Of a stretch of DNA of 56,750 nt, positions 8,985-17,044 are shown in pieces. Under the pieces are notes generated by a model. The model did not search any database. It was given only the letters and a program-made list of their open reading frames with translations, and was not told where the DNA came from. Position numbers and translations under genes: made by a program. The stretch's first letter is position 1. The number at the start of each line of letters is the position of its first letter. Source of the DNA: an uncultured beta proteobacterium (GTDB lineage Bacteria; Pseudomonadota; Gammaproteobacteria; Burkholderiales; Burkholderiaceae_C). Where the stretch lies: contig CAIJPE010000167.1 of NCBI GenBank assembly GCA_903822435.1, positions 1 to 56,750 of the forward strand, read 5' to 3'.

Positions 8985-9825
8985 GACGCGAGATGAATCG
9001 ATTATAGAGTTGGGGGCCTGGCTGCACACCGCGCCGGGAGCCTATCTTCTGGCCTGGGAGCAAGACCGGCTGGACCGCGCCGTGACCGATGCCTTCGGCT
9101 TCCACGCCCTGCAGCTCGGCCTGCCTGAAATCGATGGCCTGCGCGCCAACCGCATGCCCCACCGATGGGTCGCCAGCGACTCATTGCTGGTGCCCGAAGC
9201 CCTGGCGTTGCCGCCGCTGGCCGACCCGCTCACCACCACCATGCCGCCGCGCGAGCCCGTCGCCCTGCATTGCGAGTTCGATGCCTTGCCTTTCCCCAAT
9301 GCGAGCATCGATCTGGTGGTGCTGCCGCACGCGCTGGAATTCGCGCGCGACCCGCACCATACCCTGCGCGAGGTCGAAAGGGTGCTCGTGCCCGAAGGCC
9401 GCGTGGTCATTGCCGGCTTCAACCCCGCCAGCCTGTGGGGCCTGCGCCAGCGCGCCGGCGCATTGCGGCGCAGCATGGGCCAGGCGCAGGGCCAGGGCCC
9501 GTACCTGCCACGGGCCGGCGAATTCATCGGCTACTGGCGGCTGCGCGACTGGCTGCGGCTGCTGGGCTTCGAGGTCGAGGCCGGGCGCTTCGGCTGCTGG
9601 CGCCCGCCCGTGCGCACCGAGGCCTGGCTGGAGCGCTTTGCGTGGATGGACCGCCTGGGCGACCGGTGGTGGCCGGTGCTGGGTGCCGTGTACTTCGTGG
9701 TGGCCGTCAAGCGGGTGCGGGGCATGCGCCTCGTGGGCCTGGCGCGCACCGAACGCCGCAAGCCGCATGCGGCCCCGGCGGTGGTGGCCAATCGCCACCG
9801 TGAGACGACCGAGATGGAGACCTGA
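8983..9825 (+). CDS. Class I SAM-dependent methyltransferase (type 11-like)
   Basis: A 280-aa predicted SAM-dependent methyltransferase, the gene usually found between gloB and rnhA in Burkholderiales. The N-terminal region W-L-x-T-A-P-G-x-Y-L-L-A-W-E-Q and F-G-F-H-A-L-Q-L-G is typical. The core has [23 protein letters not shown] and the post-motif stretch L-V-P-E-G-R-V-V-I. The classical glycine-rich motif I is absent, which fits the family. Substrate unknown. The annotated ATG at 8983 shares the palindrome CATG with the gloB start; a TTG at 9010 would also give the conserved N terminus. The stop overlaps the rnhA ATG. Confidence 0.82.
   Translation: MTRDESIIELGAWLHTAPGAYLLAWEQDRLDRAVTDAFGFHALQLGLPEIDGLRANRMPHRWVASDSLLVPEALALPPLADPLTTTMPPREPVALHCEFDALPFPNASIDLVVLPHALEFARDPHHTLREVERVLVPEGRVVIAGFNPASLWGLRQRAGALRRSMGQAQGQGPYLPRAGEFIGYWRLRDWLRLLGFEVEAGRFGCWRPPVRTEAWLERFAWMDRLGDRWWPVLGAVYFVVAVKRVRGMRLVGLARTERRKPHAAPAVVANRHRETTEMET
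9001..9006 (-). promoter_or_regulatory. Candidate -10 element for gloB
   Basis: Read on the minus strand, the bases are TATAAT, a perfect sigma-70 -10 hexamer, about 17 bases before the gloB ATG. No good -35 is seen 16-18 bases upstream, so the call is tentative. If real, it lies inside the start region of the divergent methyltransferase gene. Confidence 0.35.
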
Positions 9826-10262
9826 TGCACGAGGTGTTGATCTACGCCGACGGCGCGTGTCGTGGCAATCCCGGCCCTGGCGGTTGGGGCGCCTGGCTGA
9901 AGAGCGGCGAGCACGAGAAAGAATTGTTCGGGGGCGACAAGCTCACCACCAACAACCGCATGGAACTCACCGCGGTGATCCAGGCGTTGGCGGTGCTCAC
10001 GCAGCGCAGCCAGGTGGTCATCTACACCGACAGCGAGTACGTGAAGAACGGCATCACGACCTGGATCCACGGCTGGAAGAAGCGCGGCTGGAAGACGGCC
10101 GACAACAAGCCCGTGAAGAACATCGAACTCTGGCAGCGGCTGGATGAACTCAACGCCGCACACAGCGTGCAATGGCGCTGGGTCAAGGGCCACTCCGGCG
10201 ACCCGGGCAACGAGCGCGCCGACCGCCTGGCCAACCTGGGCGTGGACTCCGTGCTGGCCTGA
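9825..10262 (+). CDS. rnhA: Ribonuclease HI
   Basis: RNase HI cuts the RNA strand of RNA-DNA hybrids. The protein is 145 aa, close to the E. coli enzyme. The four catalytic acidic residues are visible: D in [11 protein letters not shown] (about 8), E in N-N-R-M-E-L-T-A (about 46), D in Y-T-D-S-E-Y (about 68), and D in G-N-E-R-A-D-R-L-A (near 132). Its ATG overlaps the TGA of the methyltransferase gene (TGATG). Confidence 0.96.
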   Translation: MHEVLIYADGACRGNPGPGGWGAWLKSGEHEKELFGGDKLTTNNRMELTAVIQALAVLTQRSQVVIYTDSEYVKNGITTWIHGWKKRGWKTADNKPVKNIELWQRLDELNAAHSVQWRWVKGHSGDPGNERADRLANLGVDSVLA

Positions 10263-10284
10263 GGCCCGTTTGGCGGCACCCCGC

Positions 10285-10950
10285 TCAGGCAGTCTGCAGG
10301 AGGGCGCGCACGCGGCGCTGCAGCTCCGGCACCACCTCGTCGGTGAACCAGGGGTTCGACTTCAGCCAGATGTTGTTGCGCGGGCTGGGGTGAGGCAGCG
10401 GCAGCACGCGCGGGCCGTGGTCACGCCAGGCCCGCACGGTCTGCGTGAGGTTCTGCCCGGCGCTGCCGGGCAGGTGCCACTCCTTGGCGTACTGCCCGAT
10501 CACCAGCGTCAACTCGGTGCGCGGCATGGCTGCCAGCAGCCGGTGGCGCCACTGTGGCGCGCACTCGGGGCGCGGGGCCAAGTCGCCGGACTTGCCGGTG
10601 CCCGGGTAGCAGAAGCCCATCGGCACCAGCGCGATCAGCGCCTCGTCGTAGAACACGCCCTTGTCCACGCCCATCCACTGCCGCAGGCGGTCGCCGCTGG
10701 GGTCGTCGAAGGGCACCCCGCTGGCGTGAACCCGGCGCCCTGGCGCCTGGCCCACCACCAGGATGCGGGCCGTGGCGCTGGCCCGCAGCACCGGCCGCGG
10801 CCCGTGCTCGAGATGCACTGCACAGAGCGTGCAAGCCCGCACGGCCTGCAGCAGGGCGGGCATTCCCAGGGCGCTGGCATCGACGGGCTCGGCTTTCACG
10901 GCAGCGATCGTGTCATCTTTGCGGCCTCGGGTGTGCGGGCGCGCGGCCAT
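10285..10950 (-). CDS. Uracil-DNA glycosylase family protein
   Basis: A single-domain uracil-DNA-glycosylase-fold protein. The motif-1 equivalent V-G-Q-A-P-G is visible, followed by S-G-V-P-F-D-D-P-S-G-D-R-L-R-x-W-M-G, and the C-terminal motif-2 equivalent L-P-H-P-S-P-R-N. An N-terminal C-T-L-C pair precedes the fold but a full Fe-S cysteine set is not evident. It likely excises a damaged base, but the activity of this subgroup is not assured. ATG at 10950 is the longest start that avoids large overlap; ATG at 10863 (193 aa) gives the compact family form and is a serious alternative. Confidence 0.8.
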   Translation of the reverse strand: MAARPHTRGRKDDTIAAVKAEPVDASALGMPALLQAVRACTLCAVHLEHGPRPVLRASATARILVVGQAPGRRVHASGVPFDDPSGDRLRQWMGVDKGVFYDEALIALVPMGFCYPGTGKSGDLAPRPECAPQWRHRLLAAMPRTELTLVIGQYAKEWHLPGSAGQNLTQTVRAWRDHGPRVLPLPHPSPRNNIWLKSNPWFTDEVVPELQRRVRALLQTA

Positions 10951-11404
10951 GCCTGAATCCGACCGGCTGTGCAGCCGCATGGAGGTGCGCAGCAGCCCGG
11001 TGCACGGCACCGGTGTCTTCGCCACGGGCTTCATTGCCGCAGGGACCCCCATCGGCTGCTACACCGGCCGGCGCTACGGCCCGCGCGAGCAGCAGGCACG
11101 CGACTGGAACAACGAACTGACCTACATCTTCGGCCTGTCCGACGGCAGCGTGATCAACGGGGCCGAGGGCGGCAATGCCACGCGGCACATCAACCATTCC
11201 TGCAAGCCGAACTGCGTGGCCTACGAGATCGAGTCCGAAGACGGCAGCCTGCACATCGAGATCGAAGCCGCCGTGCGCATCCGCGCCGGGCAGGAGTTGT
11301 TCCTCGACTACAGGCTGGACGCCGGCGGTGGGCAGGGCGGCTATGTGTGCCGGTGTGGTGCGCCAGGATGCCGCGGCACGATGCTCGGCAGCAGCGGGAA
11401 TTGA
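10949..11404 (+). CDS. SET domain-containing protein (putative protein-lysine methyltransferase)
   Basis: A 151-aa small SET protein. It shows the SET opening S-P-V-H-G-T-G-V-F-A near residues 15-24, the core N-H-S-C-K-P-N-C near 85-92 (NHSC box), a G-Q-E-L-F-L-D-Y motif near 119, and a post-SET-like cluster C-R-C-G-A-P-G-C-R-G at the end. Small SET proteins of this kind occur in many proteobacteria; targets are generally unknown. The start shares CATG with the divergent glycosylase gene. A downstream ATG at 10979 is an alternative start. Confidence 0.87.
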   Translation: MPESDRLCSRMEVRSSPVHGTGVFATGFIAAGTPIGCYTGRRYGPREQQARDWNNELTYIFGLSDGSVINGAEGGNATRHINHSCKPNCVAYEIESEDGSLHIEIEAAVRIRAGQELFLDYRLDAGGGQGGYVCRCGAPGCRGTMLGSSGN

Positions 11405-11417
11405 AGCCTGCGCGGCC

Positions 11418-11702
11418 CTAGCTGACGCTGGCAGCCAGCGGTTCGGACGGCGTGAGTTCGCTGACCAGATAACCCTCTTTGAGCAGGGCGTGGCGCAACC
11501 ATTCCGGATGCGGCCCGTCGCCGTCCCAGGTTTCGCCGGTCGTGGGATGCCGATACTTGATCCTGGGCTCCCGGGGCCGCGGGATATCGGTCGGCGCGTG
11601 CTGGATCTCTTCAGCAGATATGCGCCAGTACTCCATCAGGCCTTCGATGCGGGACAGCGCGGCCCGTTGCGCCGGAGTCAGGCTTCTGACCTTTGATTCC
11701 AT
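11418..11702 (-). CDS. H-NS family nucleoid-associated regulator
   Basis: A 94-aa protein. Its C-terminal half carries the H-NS DNA-binding signature: K-Y-R-H-P-x-T-G-E-T-W-D-G-D-G-x-x-P-x-W-L at about 48-69. The N-terminal half is a short predicted helix (A-Q-R-A-A-L-S-R-I-E-G-L-M-E-Y-W) that could dimerise but is shorter than in E. coli H-NS. Such proteins bind the minor groove of AT-rich DNA and silence genes. It is divergent from the TonB-dependent receptor gene, with a 286-bp gap. Confidence 0.8.
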   Translation of the reverse strand: MESKVRSLTPAQRAALSRIEGLMEYWRISAEEIQHAPTDIPRPREPRIKYRHPTTGETWDGDGPHPEWLRHALLKEGYLVSELTPSEPLAASVS

Positions 11703-11782
11703 GGGCTTTGGCGAATCTATACGGGGTGAATATCCGTCATATTGAGGATTCTAGGCGCCGTCACGTTTCGGGGTATGTACGA

Positions 11783-11796
11783 ACGTTTGCAAACGT
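11783..11796. promoter_or_regulatory. Perfect 14-bp palindrome in hns-like/TonB-receptor gap
   Basis: ACGTTTGCAAACGT is its own reverse complement. It lies 81 bp upstream of the H-NS-like start and about 190 bp upstream of the receptor start. Which gene it serves, if either, cannot be decided by eye. Confidence 0.45.
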
Positions 11797-11885
11797 GTCT
11801 TGCGGGCGCGTGGAAGCCACCGCGCCTGCGGACTCGGGTTTGCCGCAGTGCGCGCCGAAAGGGCGTGGTGATACCGTCGCGATCG

Positions 11886-11905
11886 GACTGTTAGCGCTAA
11901 CAGTC
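11886..11905. promoter_or_regulatory. LacI-family operator before the TonB-dependent receptor
   Basis: A perfect 20-bp palindrome whose core TGTTAGCGCTAACA matches the general LacI-family operator style (central CG, TGTTA/TAACA arms). Thirteen of the 14 core bases are identical to the site at 25769-25782 next to the LacI-family gene in this window. It lies 83 bp upstream of the receptor ATG, a position suited to repression. The rest of the gap (11703-11988) shows no other gene. Confidence 0.75.
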
Positions 11906-11988
11906 GCTTCGATCAACGCTGTCGGCCGCCCAGCCCGGGGCCAGCGCCCAAGCCGCGTCCGACGGCCCAGAACAACGCAGGAGACGAC

Positions 11989-14283
11989 ATGACCCGCCGC
12001 ATTCCCAAGCCCGTGCTTTCCACGTTCGTGCTGGCGCTGGCCGCCGCGCTGCCCGCCCTGGCCCAGCAGGCGCCGGCCGCCGATACCGGCCAGCTCGAAA
12101 CCGTGACCATCACGGCCACCAAGCGCGTCCAGCCGCTGCAGACCACGCCCATTGCGATCTCGGTGCTCAACGGCGCCTCGCTGGAAGAGGCGAACATCAA
12201 CACCTTGTCCGCGGTCACGGCCCAGACGCCCACGGTCAACTTCCGCACCAACGCGTCCAACAAGGACACCGCGCTGTTCATCCGCGGCGTGGGCACCATC
12301 TCCACCTCTCCCGGCGTGGAGCCCACGGTGTCCACCGTGCTCGACGGCGTGGTCACCGCGCGGCCTGGACAGGCCACGCTGGACCTGCTGGACATCGACC
12401 GCGTCGAGATCCTGCGCGGCCCGCAGGGGACGCTGTTCGGCAAGAACGCATCGGCTGGCGTGATCAACATCATCAGCAAGGCACCCGGCAAGCAGACCGA
12501 ACGCTTCGTCGATGTCTCTTTCCTCGGTGGCGGCAATGAGCGGCGCCTGCGCATCGGAGCTTCGGGTGAGCTGAAGGAAGGCGTCTTGCGCGGCGGCGTC
12601 GCGGCCTTCGTGGGCAAGTACGACGGCAACGTCACCAACGTCTACGACGGCAGCACCGTCAACGGCTACGACCGCAAGGGCGTGCGCGGCCGGCTGGACA
12701 TCACGCCCGCCAAGGGCCTGAAGATCTCGCTGATCGCCGACGCCATGCAGGCCGACGACGACACGCCCACGGGCGTGGTCACCAACACCACCACCACCGC
12801 CTACGCCACGGGCGTGGTCACCCCCAACCCGCTGTTTGCCGCCGCGCTGGGGCCCGTGGTGCCTTCTGCCGACAACCGGCAGATCAACAGCGACTTGCAC
12901 ACCCGCGTGTCGGACAAGAACTCGGGCCTGTCGGCGCAGGTCGACTGGGACATGGGTGCGGGCTTCCAGCTGACCTCCATCACCGCCGCCCGCACCTGGA
13001 AGAACACGCAATACCAGGACGGCGACCGCCTGGGCACCATCTACCGGCAGTTCCCGCAGAGCCACGACGTGGGCAACCTCGACTTCAAGCAGTACTCGCA
13101 GGAGCTGCGCATCGCCTCCCCCAAGGGCGCCTACTTCGACTATGTGGCCGGCCTCTTCTACCTCGACGCCAAGGACGACGAGCGCTACGAGCGCGACGTC
13201 ACCCGCTGCCTGGGCACCACGGCGACGGCCCTGGCCTCGGGACTGATCCCTTGCTCGGCAGGCTCCTTCACGCTGGACAGCGGCGTGGCCAACTACGGCA
13301 CGCACAACAAGAGCGCCTCGTTCTTCGGCGAAGGAACCTTCAACATCAGCAGCGCGCTGCGCGCCATCGCCGGCCTGCGCTACACCAGCGACAGCCTGTC
13401 CTACTACCACGGCCGCGTGGCCACGGCCACGGGCGTGCCCGGCGTCGGCGCCACGCGAGACCCCGTGGTCGGCAGCACGCAAGAGCATGCCTGGTCGGGC
13501 CGGGTGGGCCCTCAATACGAAATCACCCCCGACATGATGGTCTATGCCACGCTCTCGCGCGGCTACAAGGGCCCGGCCTACAACGTGTTCTTCAACATGA
13601 CTTCGGCGCAGGACAACGTGCTGCGCCCCGAGACCTCGCGCTCGGTGGAAGTGGGCTTGAAGTCCACCTGGATGGAAAACCGGCTGCGCCTGAACGTGGC
13701 CGTGTTCGATACCCAGTACGCCGACTACCAGGCCAACGTGCCCGACCTCGTGAACGGCGCCATCGTCACCCGGCTGATCAACGCCGGCGACGTCAGCACC
13801 AAGGGGGTGGAGCTCGACCTGACGGCCCGCGCCACACAGCAGCTCACCGTGAACGCGTCGGTGGCCAATATCATCGCCCGCGTCAAGAACTTCAACTGCC
13901 CCACCGGTGCGGCGCTGAGCTGCAACATCAACGGCCAGCCGCTGCCTTTCTCGCCGGATTGGAAGGGCAACCTGCGCGGGCGCTACACGATGCCGGTCGG
14001 CAGCGCCTACACGATGGACCTGAACGCCGACTACAGCTGGCAGAGCAAGGTGCAGTACGACCTGGCGCAATCGCCCGATGCCATTCAGCCGGCCTATGGC
14101 ATCCTCAATGCCAGCATCGGCCTGGCGCACAACACCCAGGGTTGGCGCGTGTCGCTGCTGGCCAAGAACCTGGCCAACAAGTCCTACGCCTCGTTCCTGC
14201 AGAATTCCGGCACCAACATCAACCGTTATGTACCGCGTGACGACCAGCGCTACTTCGGCGTGAACGCGCGCTACGAGTTCTAG
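11989..14283 (+). CDS. TonB-dependent outer membrane receptor
   Basis: A 764-aa outer-membrane active transporter. A signal peptide spans about residues 1-26 (cut after A-L-A). A TonB-box-like segment L-E-T-V-T-I-T-A-T-K follows at about 36-45, then the plug domain with R-V-E-I-L-R-G-P-Q-G-T-L-F-G near 137-150, and a 22-strand barrel ending in Phe (Y-E-F), as BAM substrates do. The G-A-V/N-I-I-S-K region is typical of the iron-complex or carbohydrate (sucrose/maltodextrin-like) receptor classes. The upstream LacI-type operator points to a sugar or sugar-acid ligand instead of a siderophore. RBS GGAG about 8 bases before the ATG. Confidence 0.9.
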   Translation: MTRRIPKPVLSTFVLALAAALPALAQQAPAADTGQLETVTITATKRVQPLQTTPIAISVLNGASLEEANINTLSAVTAQTPTVNFRTNASNKDTALFIRGVGTISTSPGVEPTVSTVLDGVVTARPGQATLDLLDIDRVEILRGPQGTLFGKNASAGVINIISKAPGKQTERFVDVSFLGGGNERRLRIGASGELKEGVLRGGVAAFVGKYDGNVTNVYDGSTVNGYDRKGVRGRLDITPAKGLKISLIADAMQADDDTPTGVVTNTTTTAYATGVVTPNPLFAAALGPVVPSADNRQINSDLHTRVSDKNSGLSAQVDWDMGAGFQLTSITAARTWKNTQYQDGDRLGTIYRQFPQSHDVGNLDFKQYSQELRIASPKGAYFDYVAGLFYLDAKDDERYERDVTRCLGTTATALASGLIPCSAGSFTLDSGVANYGTHNKSASFFGEGTFNISSALRAIAGLRYTSDSLSYYHGRVATATGVPGVGATRDPVVGSTQEHAWSGRVGPQYEITPDMMVYATLSRGYKGPAYNVFFNMTSAQDNVLRPETSRSVEVGLKSTWMENRLRLNVAVFDTQYADYQANVPDLVNGAIVTRLINAGDVSTKGVELDLTARATQQLTVNASVANIIARVKNFNCPTGAALSCNINGQPLPFSPDWKGNLRGRYTMPVGSAYTMDLNADYSWQSKVQYDLAQSPDAIQPAYGILNASIGLAHNTQGWRVSLLAKNLANKSYASFLQNSGTNINRYVPRDDQRYFGVNARYEF

Positions 14284-14291
14284 GCCTGGTC

Positions 14292-14317
14292 CGTCGGGCC
14301 CACCCTGGGGCCCGACG
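14292..14317 (+). terminator. Hairpin after the TonB receptor
   Basis: Arms CGTCGGGCCC (14292-14301) and GGGCCCGACG (14308-14317) with a 6-base loop, 9 bases after the receptor stop. No T-run follows, so termination is plausible but not certain. The rest of the gap to 14554 holds no gene I can support. Confidence 0.55.
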
Positions 14318-14554
14318 TGCCGCGGTCGATCAGGGCGGCCGGCTTGCGGCCGCTGCGCTTGCCGCCGTAGAGGCCGTGGCGCGACGGCTGCGCGAGTTGC
14401 CGCCGCCGCTCGCAAGCGCCGCGAATTCTTCACCGCCCGGCCGCGCCGGCGGGACCCCTTGGTCGCGGGCTAGGCGCTGGGGCCTGTACGGACTAACGTT
14501 CGGACTCGTGGACCGGCGCCGATGCCGGGCCGATTCGCCCCGCCGGAGATCGTC

Positions 14555-15619
14555 GTGAACATTTGCCGCACCCATGTCGCCGCAGGCTTGGCCCTGATGC
14601 TCGCCAGTGGAGCTTCGCAGGCCCTGAGCTTCAACTTTTCCTTCGTGGCGGGTACGTCCACGGCTGCGCAGCAGGGCTTCATCGACGCCGGCGCGCGCTG
14701 GTCTGCCCTGTTCAGCGACGCGGTCACGCTCGACATGACGGTGGGCACCAGCGCGCTTGGCACCAGCATCCTTGCAGAGACGGGCTCGCGCGACCTGTTC
14801 GTCAGTTATTCGACGCTGAAGACAGCGCTGAACAATGACAGGACCACGGCTGCCGACAACACCGCCGTGGCCAACCTGCCGGCAGGCAGCAGCTTTGGCG
14901 TGCTCATCAACCGCACCACCGACAATCCGAACGGTTCGGGGTCGGCCACGCCCTTCGTTTCCAGTGGCAGCACCACCGTCAACCTCACCACGGCCAACGC
15001 AAAGGCCCTGGGGCTGGCCGTGGGCACGGGCTCGGTCGGTGCGTGTACCGGAACCTGCGATGCCAGCATCGTGTTCAGCAACAGCTTTTCCTTCGACTAC
15101 AACCCGAACGACGGCATCGCAGCCGGACAGTACGATTTCGTGGGCATCGCCACGCACGAGATCGGCCATGCCCTGGGCTTCATCAGTGGCGCCGACATCA
15201 TCGACGGCAATGCAGGGCTGTTCCCGGCTTCGACTTTGCGGCAATACACGACACCGCTGGACCTCTTCCGTTACTCCACGCTGAGCAAGCAGTCCGGCGT
15301 GAACGACCTGACCGCCGACACCCGTGCCAAGTACTTCTCGATCGACGGCGGCACCACGGTGGGCGCCGGGTTCTCCACAGGCTCGACCTTCGGCGACGGC
15401 CAGCAGGCCAGCCACTGGAAGGACAACCTCGGCCTGGGCATCATGGATCCCACCGCAGCCACGGGCGAATTGCTCCAGATCGGCGCCAACGACAAACTCG
15501 CGATGGACGCGATCGGCTGGAACCTGATCACCGCCGTGCCTGAGCCTTCGACCTATGCGCTGTTCGCGGCGGGCCTGGCCGCCATCGGTCTGCGTCGCCG
15601 CGCCGGCCGCGCAGCCTGA
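14555..15619 (+). CDS. NF038122-type metalloprotease with PEP-CTERM anchor
   Basis: A 354-aa exported zinc metalloprotease-like protein. An N-terminal signal peptide ends near A-S-Q-A. The zinc site H-E-I-G-H-A-L-G-F is near residue 200 of the mature region. The C terminus has the PEP-CTERM sorting signal: V-P-E-P-S-T-Y, a hydrophobic helix, then L-R-R-R-A-G-R. Exosortase/PEP-CTERM proteins are cut and exported to the surface or extracellular matrix; the exosortase is not in the window. GTG at 14555 was chosen because GGAGA lies at 14545 and the signal peptide then begins at once. An ATG at 14522 in frame has no ribosome-binding site. Confidence 0.82.
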   Translation: MNICRTHVAAGLALMLASGASQALSFNFSFVAGTSTAAQQGFIDAGARWSALFSDAVTLDMTVGTSALGTSILAETGSRDLFVSYSTLKTALNNDRTTAADNTAVANLPAGSSFGVLINRTTDNPNGSGSATPFVSSGSTTVNLTTANAKALGLAVGTGSVGACTGTCDASIVFSNSFSFDYNPNDGIAAGQYDFVGIATHEIGHALGFISGADIIDGNAGLFPASTLRQYTTPLDLFRYSTLSKQSGVNDLTADTRAKYFSIDGGTTVGAGFSTGSTFGDGQQASHWKDNLGLGIMDPTAATGELLQIGANDKLAMDAIGWNLITAVPEPSTYALFAAGLAAIGLRRRAGRAA

Positions 15620-15693
15620 GCGCCGAGCCATTCGCGTTCCAGCGCGCATCGGCGGCACAATCGCCGCCGATGCTGCAGCCCTGAAGGACGCCG

Positions 15694-16344
15694 ATGGACA
15701 CCGCGCCGGCCCACCGCCTGACACCGCACGTCATCCGCACCGAGGCGCAGTTGCGCGCCTTGATCGGCGAGCCCGCCGAGATCGTCTGCGCCAAGATCAG
15801 CGACCGCCTGAACGAGATGACGCAGATGTTCGTCGAGCGCTCGCCCTTCGTGTGCCTGGCCACCAGCGACCGTGACGGCCGCTGCGACCTCAGCCCGCGC
15901 GGCGACCCGGCCGGGTTCGTGCGCATCCTGGACGACCGCACCCTGCTGATTCCCGAGCGGCCCGGCAACCGCTTGGCGGACACGCTGCGCAACGTGCTGG
16001 CCAACCCGCACATCGGGATGCTGTTTGCGGTGCCCGGGGTCACCGACACCTTTCGTGTGAACGGGCGCGCCACCATCACCGTCGATGCGGGCCTGCTGGC
16101 GCCTTGCGCCGTGGAAGGCCAGGTGCCGGCGATGGGCATCCTGGTGGACATCGAAGAAGCCTACACACAGTGCTCCAAGGCGTTCCTTCGCTCGCATTTG
16201 TGGGATCCGTCGCGCTTCGTCGACCCCGCCCTGATGCCGACCGGTGGCCAGGTCCACCGCGCGATACAGGGCGGGCATTTCGACGCCGAGCAATACGACC
16301 GCGAGCGCGCGGAGCGCTACCGGCAGCGCGTCGGCTTCTATTGA
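15694..16344 (+). CDS. FMN-dependent PPOX-type flavoprotein (pyridoxamine 5'-phosphate oxidase family)
   Basis: A 216-aa split-barrel flavoprotein. The FMN-binding pattern F-V-C-L-A-T-S-D-R-D-G-R-C-D-L-S-P-R-G-D near 49-68 is clear, followed by N-P-H-I-G-M-L-F-x-V-P-G and a C-terminal H-C-S-K-like E-A-Y-T-Q-C-S-K-A motif. This is the MSMEG_1061-type subgroup: predicted FMN-binding oxidoreductases with no settled substrate. It stands between two unrelated genes and converges with tdk. Confidence 0.87.
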   Translation: MDTAPAHRLTPHVIRTEAQLRALIGEPAEIVCAKISDRLNEMTQMFVERSPFVCLATSDRDGRCDLSPRGDPAGFVRILDDRTLLIPERPGNRLADTLRNVLANPHIGMLFAVPGVTDTFRVNGRATITVDAGLLAPCAVEGQVPAMGILVDIEEAYTQCSKAFLRSHLWDPSRFVDPALMPTGGQVHRAIQGGHFDAEQYDRERAERYRQRVGFY

Positions 16345-16358
16345 GGCAAGCGCCGACG

Positions 16359-16955
16359 TCAGCTGTCCCTGGCGTCCCGGTAGAAGCACCGCGAGCACAC
16401 GGCTTCGTAGCGCGCATTGCCGCCGATCTCGATCTGCGCGCCCTCCGTCACCCGGCTGCCATCCGCCGCGAGCCGCACGTTCATCGAGGCCTTCTTGCCG
16501 CAACGGCAGACGGTGCGGATCTCTTCCAGGTCGTCGGCCAGGCACATCAGCATGGCCGCCCCTGGAAAGGGATTGCCCAGGAAGTCGGTCCGCAACCCGA
16601 AGCACATCACGGGGAGGCCCTTGTCAGCCGCCCCGCCGGTGCCCGAACCCACGTGCGCCATCCGGTGGAGTTGCCGCACCTGCTGCTCGGTCAGGAACTG
16701 CGATTCGTCCACCAGGACGCAGGCCACGTCGTCGTCCAGCAGATCGCGGTTGAAGACGGTTTGGGGATCGAAGATCCGGGCCTCGGCCCAGATGCCCACC
16801 CGCGAACTCACCCGCGCCGCCCCGTAGCGGTCGTCGATGGCCGCCGTGAACACGGCCACCTTCATCGAACGCTCTTCGTAGTTGTGCTTCACCGCCAGCA
16901 GTTGCAGCGACTTGCCGGCGTTCATGCTGGAGTAGCGGGCGTAGAGCTTGCTCAT
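16359..16955 (-). CDS. tdk: Thymidine kinase, type II
   Basis: Tdk phosphorylates thymidine to dTMP with ATP in the salvage pathway. The protein is 198 aa. The P-loop is S-M-N-A-G-K-S near residues 10-16, the Mg2+/catalytic region is V-L-V-D-E-S-Q-F near 80-87, and the zinc site is formed by C-R-C near 148 and C-S-R-C near 189. The substrate-binding lasso F-G-L-R-T-D-F is near 119. Normal length; start ATG at 16955 gives the expected S-K-L-Y-A-R-Y-S opening. Confidence 0.95.
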   Translation of the reverse strand: MSKLYARYSSMNAGKSLQLLAVKHNYEERSMKVAVFTAAIDDRYGAARVSSRVGIWAEARIFDPQTVFNRDLLDDDVACVLVDESQFLTEQQVRQLHRMAHVGSGTGGAADKGLPVMCFGLRTDFLGNPFPGAAMLMCLADDLEEIRTVCRCGKKASMNVRLAADGSRVTEGAQIEIGGNARYEAVCSRCFYRDARDS

Positions 16956-17044
16956 CGATCCTGGTTCTCGCCGGTCACGGGTTCATCTTGCCGAGAATAC
17001 CGGGACTCCTCCAAGCGGATCGAAGGACGGTCCGTCGCCTTGCC

